Shown piece after piece: positions 1-5,974 of a DNA stretch of 15,808 nucleotides. Location of the stretch: assembly GCA_029820915.1 (NCBI GenBank), contig JALGUI010000023.1, positions 1-15,808 on the forward strand, written 5' to 3'. Positions within the stretch are counted from its first letter, which is position 1, and each line of letters opens with the position of its first letter. The notes beneath the pieces are model-generated. The model was not told the DNA's origin, ran no database searches, and saw only the letters and a program-made list of their open reading frames with translations. This DNA comes from Candidatus Zipacnadia bacterium. GTDB lineage: Bacteria > Armatimonadota > Zipacnadia > Zipacnadales > UBA5352. The position numbers were made by a program, and so were the translations under genes.

Positions 1-513
1 ATCGAGGCCAACATCCGCCAGGTCTGCGGCACAGGCGCCAAGGCCTGCTACTTGCACGGGGGCATGGCCGACGGCATCTGGCGCGACGGCGACCCCGAGC
101 AGATGCGCGACTGGGTCGCGCTCATCAGGGATCTCGGCATGGTTGCGGGCATGGCGTCGCACAACTGGGAGTTCCCGCTGCGCGCCGAGGAGATGGACCT
201 TGGCTGCGAGTTCTACATGTGCTCCTTCTACGACATCTACGGTCGCGGGGGCGAGATCTACGAGCACGAGGACCGCGTCGCGATGTGCGAGACGATCCGC
301 GCCCTCGGCAAGCCCTGCATCGCCTACAAGATCATGGCCGCGGGCCGTAATGATCCCGACGAGGGCTTCCGCTTCGCCTTCGACAACATCAAGCTCGGCG
401 ACCCCGTTTGCGTGGGCGTCTACACCGAGGACGCCCCCGATCAGGTGAGCCACAACGTTGCGCTGACCGTGCGCTACGGGGGCCCTCGGACCGGCCGCTT
501 GGGGTCGGCTTGA
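1..513 (+). CDS. C-terminal part of a TIM-barrel-like protein, 5' truncated by window edge
   Basis: The reading frame is open from base 1 to a TGA at 511-513, so this is the last ~170 residues of a longer protein. An internal TTG at 52 is not needed as a start, because coding-like sequence (IEANIRQVCG...) continues upstream of it. The sequence alternates hydrophobic strands and helices (ALIRDLGMVAGMASHNW, DLGCEFYMCSFYDIY, IRALGKPCIAYKIMAAGR, NIKLGDPVCVGVYTED), as in the second half of a (beta/alpha)8 barrel. I recognise no catalytic motif and assign no function. The gene lies directly upstream of the lipid operon, and its stop codon overlaps that operon's promoter, so it is probably a separate transcription unit that merely reads toward it. 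No hairpin plus T-tract terminator is visible after it. The coding frame is well supported; the fold guess is weak. Confidence 0.75.
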   Translation: MEANIRQVCGTGAKACYLHGGMADGIWRDGDPEQMRDWVALIRDLGMVAGMASHNWEFPLRAEEMDLGCEFYMCSFYDIYGRGGEIYEHEDRVAMCETIRALGKPCIAYKIMAAGRNDPDEGFRFAFDNIKLGDPVCVGVYTEDAPDQVSHNVALTVRYGGPRTGRLGSA

Positions 514-538
514 CAAGCCGGGGTCGGGTAGATATACT
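510..538 (+). promoter_or_regulatory. Near-consensus sigma70-type promoter for the fatty-acid operon
   Basis: TTGACA at 510-515 is a perfect -35 hexamer. After a 17-bp spacer, TATACT at 533-538 differs from TATAAT at one position. AT-rich hexamers with ideal spacing are rare by chance in DNA this rich in GC. The -35 box overlaps the stop codon of the upstream gene (TGA 511-513). Transcription would start at about 544-546, roughly 40 bases before the yceD start codon, so this promoter probably drives yceD-rpmF-plsX-fabH and possibly everything through rnc. That it is active is inferred from sequence only. Confidence 0.8.
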
Positions 539-554
539 TTTCCCCGCCTGAGTT

Positions 555-574
555 CGCCAGCCGGCCGGCTGGCG
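555..574. promoter_or_regulatory. Perfect 20-bp palindrome in the operon leader (candidate operator or RNA hairpin)
   Basis: The half-site CGCCAGCCGG (555-564) is followed directly by its exact reverse complement CCGGCTGGCG (565-574). It lies about 10 bases downstream of the predicted transcription start and 11 bases before the yceD ATG, where a repressor or an RNA hairpin could control the operon. FapR-type operators occupy equivalent places before Firmicute lipid genes, but this sequence does not match their consensus. As RNA it would form an 8-bp stem with a 4-base loop across the region where a ribosome binding site would be expected. The function is inferred. Confidence 0.6.
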
Positions 575-585
575 GCGTTCCAGTT

Positions 586-1104
586 ATGAGATATGATATC
601 CGGGACCAACTGAGCAAGCGCGATGGCGAGGTCGGGCTTAAGGTTGACGCGCCTGCCCCACGGGGCACTGACGTTGAGTTCGTTGGCAACGTGACCGGAC
701 GCATCACGCTCCGCAACGTCGGCGCCGAGCTGATGGCGTGGGGGCGCCTCAATGCCTTGGCGCGCATGCCGTGCGGGCGCTGCCTGGCCGAGCACGAGGT
801 GCCGATCGAGTTCGACTTCTCGGAGGCCTGCGGCTTCGCGCAGATCGATGAGCCGCTGTCGTACACGCAGGTCACCGACGAGAGCGAGCCGGCGCCGATA
901 CCCGTGCTGGACGGCGGTGTGATCGACATCAGTGAGCTCGTGCGTCAGCTCCTGGTGCTGCATCTCCCCGCACGCTCCTTGTGTCGGCCCGGTTGCCGGG
1001 GCATCTGTCCCGCGTGTGGTGCGAACCTGAACGAAACTACCTGCGACTGCGGGCGCGAGGAGATCGATCCGCGGCTGGCTCCCCTTCGCGAACTCCTGCA
1101 GTAG
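586..1104 (+). CDS. yceD: DUF177 / YceD family protein, with C-terminal zinc-finger-like cysteines
   Basis: This 172-residue protein belongs to the DUF177 family, which nearly always precedes rpmF, as it does here. In known systems the family is linked to 23S rRNA/ribosome maturation and, in plants, to chloroplast 23S rRNA processing. Visible features are a C63-G-R-C66 pair in the core motif, a second cysteine cluster (C133, C137, C141, C144, C153, C155) resembling a zinc site, and the family's terminal D-P-R-L-A-P-L-R-E-L-L (161-171). The N-terminus (MRYDIRDQLSK) looks native, so ATG 586 is favoured. However, no clear Shine-Dalgarno lies upstream, because the leader palindrome (555-574) occupies that space. 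This is the first gene of the operon, with 43 bp between it and rpmF. Confidence 0.9.
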   Translation: MRYDIRDQLSKRDGEVGLKVDAPAPRGTDVEFVGNVTGRITLRNVGAELMAWGRLNALARMPCGRCLAEHEVPIEFDFSEACGFAQIDEPLSYTQVTDESEPAPIPVLDGGVIDISELVRQLLVLHLPARSLCRPGCRGICPACGANLNETTCDCGREEIDPRLAPLRELLQ

Positions 1105-1147
1105 CCTTCGCGCCCGCCGTCCGGCCCGTTGCCAGAAGAGGTGTTCC

Positions 1148-1357
1148 ATGGCTCTGCCCAGGAGGAAGCACTCGAAGTCACGAACCCGCAAGAAGCGGGC
1201 CCACAAGGTTACCCTCGCGCTGTCCGCATCACGGTGCCCGCAATGCCAGGCGCCGGTGCTGCCGCACAACGCGTGTGGCAAGTGCGGTCACTATAAGGGC
1301 CGCAAGGTTGACCACACGGTTCGCGAGGAAGAGAAGAAGCGCGAGGCGGCGGGCTAG
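1148..1357 (+). CDS. rpmF: 50S ribosomal protein L32 (zinc-binding form)
   Basis: This 69-residue protein is a structural component of the large ribosomal subunit. The N-terminus (MALPRRKHSKSRTRKKRAHK) is the usual L32 signature of arginine, lysine and serine. It is followed by a zinc ribbon with two CxxC pairs, C30-x2-C33 and C43-x2-C46, so this is the Zn-dependent C+ paralogue type. The basic C-terminus ends in a lysine/glutamate-rich tail. A good ribosome binding site, GAAGAGG (1135-1141), sits 6 bases before the ATG. The yceD-rpmF-plsX order is conserved across many bacteria and couples ribosomal protein and lipid gene expression. The call is secure. Confidence 0.97.
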   Translation: MALPRRKHSKSRTRKKRAHKVTLALSASRCPQCQAPVLPHNACGKCGHYKGRKVDHTVREEEKKREAAG

Positions 1358-1366
1358 TCGCTGCTC

Positions 1367-1382
1367 GCCGCGGGCCCGCGGC
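1367..1382. repeat. Perfect 16-bp GC palindrome between rpmF and plsX
   Basis: GCCGCGGG (1367-1374) is followed immediately by its reverse complement CCCGCGGC (1375-1382). It starts 9 bases after the rpmF stop codon and lies about 50 bases before the plsX ATG. As RNA it would form a 6-bp GC stem with a GGCC loop. No T-tract follows, so it is not an intrinsic terminator. It could mark an mRNA 3' boundary or an attenuation site, or be chance in GC-rich DNA. Confidence 0.4.
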
Positions 1383-1433
1383 CGCGCGACCCCTGCACGT
1401 CATCACTTACCTGCCGGCTGAACAGGACACCGC

Positions 1434-2438
1434 ATGCGGATCGCCGTGGATGCCATGGGGGGCGACTTCGCCCCCGAGGAGATCGTCGCGGGCGCCCGCC
1501 TCGCCGCCGATGAGGTCGATGCCGCACTGACCCTGGCCGGCAGCCCCGAAGCGATCGACGGCTGCCTGCGGGAGCACGGTCAGGCCGACGCGCGGTTTGA
1601 CATCGAGCCCGCGGCGGACGTCATCGGCATGGGGGAGAGCCCCAGCGCGGCGCTGCGCGGGCGCGATGACAGCTCGATAGCGCGCGCCGTCGCTCTGGTC
1701 GCCGACGGGCGGGCCCAGGCCGTGGTCTCGGCCGGGAACTCCGGCGCCTTCATGGCCCTGGCGGCCATGCGCGTGGGCATGATCCCGGGCGTCAGGAGGC
1801 CGGCCATCGCCGTGCGTCTGCCCAGTCCGTCGGGGCCGCGCGTGCTCCTCGACGCCGGCGCCAATGCCGACTGCAGGCCTGAGCACCTGCGCGACTTCGC
1901 CCTGATGGGCTCGGTCTACGCGGAGCACTCGCTCGAGATACAGTGTCCGCGCGTGGGCGTGCTGAGCATCGGCGAAGAGAAAGGTAAGGGCAACGAACTG
2001 ACCAGGGCCGCCCACGACCTGCTGGCCGCGAGCGACCTGAACTTCGTCGGCAACGTCGAGGGCGGCGACATCTACACCGACGGCTGCGACGTGATCGTCT
2101 GCGACGGCTTCGTCGGCAACGTGGTGCTCAAGGCCAGCGAGGGCGTCGCGGGGGTACTCGTCAGCCAGCTCCGCGACGCCATCGGGCAGAACCTGGCGCT
2201 CAGACTCGTGGCGCCCCTGTTCCGCGCGGCGATGAAGCAGGTCACGGACCTCTTCGACCACTCGGAGCACGGTGGCGCATTGCTGCTGGGCATCAACGGC
2301 GTCGGCATCGTCGGCCACGGATGCTCGGACGCGCAGGCCGCCCGCAACGCCATCCTGTTCGCACACAGGGCTGTGGAGAGCAAGCTCGTCGAACGCATCT
2401 CGGAGGTCTTCGCCGAGCGGGCCAAGGCGCCGGCCTGA
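1434..2438 (+). CDS. plsX: Phosphate acyltransferase PlsX (acyl-ACP:phosphate transacylase)
   Basis: PlsX converts acyl-ACP and phosphate to acyl-phosphate, the donor used by PlsY to start phospholipid synthesis. The protein has 334 residues, the family's usual length. The N-terminal M-R-I-A-V-D-A-M-G-G-D motif is diagnostic, and ATG 1434 gives exactly this start, with AGGA (1424-1427) 6 bases upstream. Other PlsX hallmarks are VVSAGNSGAFMALA (about residues 99-112), IGEEKGKGNEL (about 181-191), the NFVGNVEGGDIYTDGCDVIVCDGFVGNV region (about 203-230), and the C-terminal GGALLLGINGVGIVGHG. It is a peripheral membrane/cytosolic enzyme. It follows rpmF by 76 bp and connects fatty acid synthesis downstream to membrane lipid assembly. 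Confidence 0.97.
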   Translation: MRIAVDAMGGDFAPEEIVAGARLAADEVDAALTLAGSPEAIDGCLREHGQADARFDIEPAADVIGMGESPSAALRGRDDSSIARAVALVADGRAQAVVSAGNSGAFMALAAMRVGMIPGVRRPAIAVRLPSPSGPRVLLDAGANADCRPEHLRDFALMGSVYAEHSLEIQCPRVGVLSIGEEKGKGNELTRAAHDLLAASDLNFVGNVEGGDIYTDGCDVIVCDGFVGNVVLKASEGVAGVLVSQLRDAIGQNLALRLVAPLFRAAMKQVTDLFDHSEHGGALLLGINGVGIVGHGCSDAQAARNAILFAHRAVESKLVERISEVFAERAKAPA

Positions 2439-2619
2439 CCGCCCCCGCAAGCGGGAGCCCTCGGCGATGCACCATGCCGCATCTCCTTGGTGGCGCGCCT
2501 GAACTGGCGGAGGCATTCTGCCTGGTCCCGGGAACGCCACCTCGTTTGTTCGCGTACACAGACGCCGCCGGCGCCACGGGCGCCACGGCAGGTCGCTGCG
2601 AGAGGATGCGAGGTCTCAC

Positions 2620-3621
2620 ATGTCTCGCCGCCCGGCCGTCATAACCGGCGTGGGCTCGTACGTGCCCGAGCGAGTCCTCACCAATGCCGATCTCGAACAG
2701 ATCGTTGATACCACCGACGAGTGGATCGTCAGCCACACCGGCATCCGCGAGCGGCGCATCGCCGCCGATGACGAGGCCACCTCTGACCTGGGCCTCGCGG
2801 CGAGCAGGCGCGCACTCGAGGACGCCGGCCTGGAGCCCGGCGACATCGGCCTGATCCTCTGCGCCACCGTCACGCCCGACCATTTCTTCCCCGTCACCTC
2901 CAACATCATTCAGGACAAGCTCGGCGCCGACCGCGCCGCCGCCTTCGATCTGCTCAGCGGATGCTGCGGTTTCGTCTACGGCCTGTGGACCGCGCGCCAG
3001 TTCATCGCCACCGGCGAGCTGGAACACGTCCTCGTGCTCAGCGCCGAGAAGCTCACTTCCATCACGGACTGGACCGACCGTGCCACCTGTGTGCTCTTCG
3101 GCGACGGCGCCGGAGCGGCGGTCGTTTCCGCCGGCGAGGGCGATCCCGGCGCGACGGGGCTGCTCGCCTTCGTCATGGAGTCCTACGGCGAGCATGGCCG
3201 TCTGCTGCGCGTCCCGGCCGGCGGCTCGCGCCGGCCGGTAGACGAGGAGGCCCTCGCCGCACGTGACAACTGCCTGCGCATGGAGGGCCCCGAACTCTTC
3301 AAGCTCGCGGTTCGCGGCATCCCCGAGGTGGCTGCGAAGACCATCGCACGGGCCGGGCTCACCCAACGCGACATTGACTGGGTCATTATGCACCAGGCCA
3401 ACCTCCGCATCATCGAGGCCGCCGCGAAGCGACTCAATGTCCCCGAGGAACGCCTGGTGATCAACGTCGATAAGTACGGCAACACCTCTGCGGCGTCAAT
3501 GGCGATTGCGCTTGACGAGGTCTATCGGGAGGGCCGGCTCGAGCCCGGCCACAACATCCTGCTGGTGGGCTTCGGGGCGGGCTTCAGCCTCGGCGGCGCA
3601 GTCGTCCGCTGGGGGCCGTAG
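2620..3621 (+). CDS. fabH: Beta-ketoacyl-ACP synthase III (FabH)
   Basis: FabH condenses an acyl-CoA primer with malonyl-ACP to start each fatty acid chain. The protein has 333 residues, a normal length. The catalytic triad is visible: Cys115 in D-L-L-S-G-C-C-G-F, His258 in M-H-Q-A-N, and Asn288 in Y-G-N-T-S. W35 and R154 match the CoA-stacking residues of the family. The residue after the catalytic Cys, usually Ser or Gly in A-C-S-G, is a second cysteine (C116). The position usually Arg in S-R-T-G-I is His39. The start ATG has GAGGT (2610-2614) 5 bases upstream. A 181-bp gap separates it from plsX. That gap contains no convincing gene, only a small GC direct repeat (GGCGCCACGG-like, about 2570-2589) and no clear promoter. 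Confidence 0.96.
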   Translation: MSRRPAVITGVGSYVPERVLTNADLEQIVDTTDEWIVSHTGIRERRIAADDEATSDLGLAASRRALEDAGLEPGDIGLILCATVTPDHFFPVTSNIIQDKLGADRAAAFDLLSGCCGFVYGLWTARQFIATGELEHVLVLSAEKLTSITDWTDRATCVLFGDGAGAAVVSAGEGDPGATGLLAFVMESYGEHGRLLRVPAGGSRRPVDEEALAARDNCLRMEGPELFKLAVRGIPEVAAKTIARAGLTQRDIDWVIMHQANLRIIEAAAKRLNVPEERLVINVDKYGNTSAASMAIALDEVYREGRLEPGHNILLVGFGAGFSLGGAVVRWGP

Positions 3622-3659
3622 TCAGCGATCCTGTCGAAACGCCCTGGGAGGGTATCCTC

Positions 3660-4808
3660 TTGGATTTCAGGTTCACCGAAGACGAACAGATGATCATCGA
3701 CGCCGTGAAGGAGCTCTGCGACGAGGAGTTCAGGGGCAGGGCCTCTGAGGTGGACGAGGCCGGCGAGTACCCCTGGGACAACATCGAGCTGCTGCGCGAG
3801 ATGGACCTCTTCGGCATCCCGGCCGACGAGCAGCACGGTGGCCTCGGCATGGGCTTCCTGCTGTGGGGCGTCGTCGGCGAGATGCTCTCGACCGCCTGTA
3901 CCACCACCGGAGCCGTCTTTGGCGCCCACATGCTCGCCGAGTACCCCATTATGGCCTTCGGCAACGAGGAGCAGATCGACAAGTACCTGCCCCCCCTCAC
4001 CACCGGCGAGAGCATCGGCGCCTTCGGCCTCACCGAGCCCAACGCCGGTTCCGATGCCGGTGCCGTCGCCACCAGGGCCGAACTGCGTGGCGATAGGTAC
4101 ATCCTCAACGGCACCAAGATCTTCATCACCAACGGTGGGGACGCCGAGATCTACGTCATCATCGCCAACCTCGACCCCAGCAGGGGCACCCGCGGCCTTA
4201 CCGCCTTCATCGTCGAGAAGGGCATGCCGGGCTTCGAGTTCGGCAAGGACGAGGAGAAGATGGCCTACAGCGCGCTGTCCAACCGCGAGCTGATCTTCCA
4301 GGACTGCGAGGTCCCCGTCGAGAACGCGCTCCACAAGCCCGGCCGCGGCTTCCGCGTCGCCCTGGACACCCTCGGCGTGGGCCGCATCGGCATGGCCGTC
4401 GGCGCCGTCGGGCTGGCGCAGGCCGCCTTCGAGGCCGCGGTCCTCTACGCCCAGCAGCGCGAGCAGTTCGGCCAGAAGATCGCCGAGTTCCAGGCCATAC
4501 AGTTCAAGCTCGCAGACATGGCCACCGTGATCGAGGCCGCCCGCCTGCTCTCCTACAAGGCCTCCTGGCTCAAGGACCAGGGCGAGCCCTTCGACAAGGA
4601 GGCCGCATTCGCCAAGGTATTCGCCTCCGAGATGGCCTCCCGCGTCTGCGCCGACGCCGTGCAGATTCACGGCGGCGTGGGCTACACCCGCGATTTCCCG
4701 GTCGAGCGCTACATGCGCGAGGCCAAGCTCTTCGAGATCGTCGAGGGCACCTCGGAGATCCAGCGCGGCATCATCGCCAACCGCATCCTGCGCGAGTACC
4801 GCGTCTGA
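3660..4808 (+). CDS. Acyl-CoA dehydrogenase family flavoprotein (Bcd/SCAD-like), embedded in the FAS II operon
   Basis: This 382-residue FAD enzyme of the acyl-CoA dehydrogenase superfamily interconverts acyl and trans-2-enoyl thioesters using an Etf partner. Visible landmarks are the FAD-binding [11 protein letters not shown] (122-132), F-I-T-N-G-G (155-160), R-E-Q-F-G (267-271), Q-I-H-G-G-V-G-Y (335-342) and the catalytic base Glu362 in V-E-G-T-S-E-I-Q. Its length and Glu position are those of butyryl-/short-chain enzymes. The usual K-M-G-x-R-x-S segment reads K-M-A-Y-S-A-L (200-206), which is unusual. The start is TTG at 3660, chosen for the strong GGGAGGG (3646-3652) 7 bases upstream and the family-like [10 protein letters not shown]. 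It lies 38 bp after fabH and 32 bp before etfB. The substrate (CoA or ACP thioester) and direction in the cell are not settled by sequence. Confidence 0.92.
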   Translation: MDFRFTEDEQMIIDAVKELCDEEFRGRASEVDEAGEYPWDNIELLREMDLFGIPADEQHGGLGMGFLLWGVVGEMLSTACTTTGAVFGAHMLAEYPIMAFGNEEQIDKYLPPLTTGESIGAFGLTEPNAGSDAGAVATRAELRGDRYILNGTKIFITNGGDAEIYVIIANLDPSRGTRGLTAFIVEKGMPGFEFGKDEEKMAYSALSNRELIFQDCEVPVENALHKPGRGFRVALDTLGVGRIGMAVGAVGLAQAAFEAAVLYAQQREQFGQKIAEFQAIQFKLADMATVIEAARLLSYKASWLKDQGEPFDKEAAFAKVFASEMASRVCADAVQIHGGVGYTRDFPVERYMREAKLFEIVEGTSEIQRGIIANRILREYRV

Positions 4809-4840
4809 GGCCCCGCGTTGCGCGGGACTGGAGCTGACCG

Positions 4841-5623
4841 ATGAACATCATCGTCTGCATCAAGCAGGTACCCGATACCTCCGAGGTCAGGATCGACCCG
4901 GAGACCAACACCATCATTCGCGAGGGCGTCCCGTCGATCATCAACCCGTTCGACGAGAACGCCATCGAGGAGGCCGTGGGGCTCGTCGAGGAGCACGGCG
5001 GCAAGGTCACCGTCATCAGCATGGGGCCGCCGCAGGCCGAGGCGGCGCTGCGCGAGGCCCTGGCGATGGGCGCCGATGAGGCCATCCTCGTCTCCGACCG
5101 CTGCTTCGCGGCCAGCGACACCCTCGCCACCTCCTACGTCCTCTCCACCGCCATCCGCACCATCGGCGACTACGACCTGATCTTCTGCGGCAAGCAGGCC
5201 TTCGACGGCGATACCGCGCAGGTCCCGCCGGGGATCGCCGAGCAGCTCGGCATCCCCCAGGTCACCTTCGCTATCGGCCTGGAGATCGACGGCAGGAAGC
5301 TCAGGGTGCGGCGGATGCTCGAGAGCGAGTTCGAGGTCGTCGAGGTGCGCACGCCCGCGCTGGTGTCCGTCGTCAAGCAGATCAACGAGCCGCGCCGGCC
5401 CGGCATCAAGGCCAAGCTCGCCGCCAAGAAGAAGGACGTCACCATGTGGGACTCGACGTGCCTCGACGTCGAGGCCTGCCTGTGCGGGTTGGACGGCTCG
5501 CCGACGCGCGTCGTGCGCACCTTCGCCCCCAGTCGTGAGATCCAGGGCGAGAAGTTCGAGGGCGAGCCAGGCGAGTGTGCCGTGGCGGTCGTCGAGCGTC
5601 TGATCGGCGAGAAGATCATCTAG
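4841..5623 (+). CDS. etfB: Electron transfer flavoprotein beta subunit, bifurcating-like
   Basis: This 260-residue EtfB would pair with EtfA and pass electrons between NADH/ferredoxin and the adjacent acyl-CoA dehydrogenase. Motifs include the N-terminal C-I-K-Q-V-P-D-T (6-13), N-P-F-D-E-N-A-I-E-E-A (35-45), S-D-R-C-F-A-A-S-D-T-L-A-T-S (85-98), F-C-G-K-Q-A-F-D-G-D-T-A-Q-V (115-128) and the EtfB signature V-K-Q-I-N-E-P-R (178-185). The S-D-R...D-T-x-A-T-S and D-G-D-T-A-Q-V segments resemble clostridial Bcd-linked EtfB proteins, which bind FAD rather than AMP and bifurcate electrons. That biochemical reading is by family resemblance. ATG 4841 gives the expected M-N-I-I-V start; a weak GGAG (4829-4832) lies 8 bases before it. 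etfB is separated from etfA by a 351-bp repeat-rich gap instead of the usual tight coupling. Confidence 0.93.
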   Translation: MNIIVCIKQVPDTSEVRIDPETNTIIREGVPSIINPFDENAIEEAVGLVEEHGGKVTVISMGPPQAEAALREALAMGADEAILVSDRCFAASDTLATSYVLSTAIRTIGDYDLIFCGKQAFDGDTAQVPPGIAEQLGIPQVTFAIGLEIDGRKLRVRRMLESEFEVVEVRTPALVSVVKQINEPRRPGIKAKLAAKKKDVTMWDSTCLDVEACLCGLDGSPTRVVRTFAPSREIQGEKFEGEPGECAVAVVERLIGEKII

Positions 5624-5666
5624 GGCTACGTGTAGGCGTTCGCGGAGCGCAATTCGGGCCTCCCCC

Positions 5667-5702
5667 GCCCTTGTGCGGACGCTGCGCGTTCCGCACAAGG
5701 GC
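5667..5702. repeat. Long perfect hairpin (12-bp stem)
   Basis: The arm GCCCTTGTGCGG (5667-5678) is exactly complementary to CCGCACAAGGGC (5691-5702), with a 12-base spacer. Inside the spacer, ACGC and GCGT can extend the stem further with one bulge. There is no T-run after it, so it is not a classical intrinsic terminator. It lies 43 bp after the etfB stop and could be an RNA-stabilising or processing structure, or part of a dispersed element. Confidence 0.7.
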
Positions 5703-5703
5703 A

Positions 5704-5811
5704 CCTCCTCCGTTCCGGAGGGGGGAAGACGATTGGCGTTCGGGATGGCCGAGTACTTCTCGTTCAGCCGAGACGCCTTGTGTGCTCCCCCTCTCCGGAA
5801 CGGAGAGGGGG
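5704..5811. repeat. REPIN-like element: two related hairpins in inverted orientation
   Basis: Hairpin A (5704-5724) has a 9-bp stem with one G-U pair and a TTC loop. Hairpin B (5787-5811) has a perfect 11-bp stem, CCCCCTCTCCG / CGGAGAGGGGG, with a GAA loop. The core of A, TCCGTTCCGGA, is the exact reverse complement of the core of B, TCCGGAACGGA. The two are therefore inverted copies separated by about 62 bp, the architecture of a REPIN or small MITE. The C-rich/G-rich flank after B (GGCCGGGGGGTGAGG) resembles dispersed repeats common in many environmental genomes. Family assignment needs a genome-wide copy count. Confidence 0.6.
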
Positions 5812-5894
5812 CCGGGGGGTGAGGCCCGCTCGGTCAACCAGCTTGCGGGCAGTACGGCAACGTGGCACCAGGGCCGGCCCGCATGACCGTGTAG

Positions 5895-5914
5895 GTCGGG
5901 CATCCCTGCCCGAC
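5895..5914. repeat. Short REP-like hairpin
   Basis: GTCGGGCA (5895-5902) and TGCCCGAC (5907-5914) form a perfect 8-bp stem around a TCCC loop, preceded by GTAG. It lies 60 bp upstream of the etfA start. Its sequence is unrelated to the REPIN-like pair just upstream, so the intergenic insert looks like a mosaic of at least two repeat types. Confidence 0.55.
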
Positions 5915-5974
5915 GCCGTTGTGCTGCAGGATAGCAGGTCCGGGTCCGGCGCAGAACCCTTCGGGAGCGAGACG

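Larger units (their letters stand above)
5624..5974. other. 351-bp non-coding, hairpin-rich insert between etfB and etfA
   Basis: No gene is supported here. The stretch carries four strong inverted repeats (5667-5702, 5704-5724, 5787-5811, 5895-5914), and its composition differs from the flanking coding sequence. The etfA frame stays open back to 5780, but that extension translates to low-complexity Arg/Gly/Ser sequence that reads straight through a hairpin, so it is not treated as coding. The layout suggests one or more dispersed REP-like elements inserted into the operon. There are no T-tracts, so transcription probably continues into etfA. Confidence 0.7.

Noticed and set aside
2439..2619. 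A small gene or promoter between plsX and fabH
   Set aside because: No frame with a ribosome site and sensible composition, and no -35/-10 pair with proper spacing. Only a weak GC hairpin after plsX and a short direct repeat are present.
5667..5811. Intrinsic terminators ending the operon between etfB and etfA
   Set aside because: The stems are strong but none is followed by a T-tract, and the downstream etfA needs its partner etfB. Dispersed repeats explain them better.
5780..5974. A 65-residue N-terminal extension of EtfA
   Set aside because: It reads through a hairpin repeat, is Arg/Gly/Ser-rich and lacks a Shine-Dalgarno. ATG 5975 has GGGAG at the right distance and begins the ferredoxin fold.
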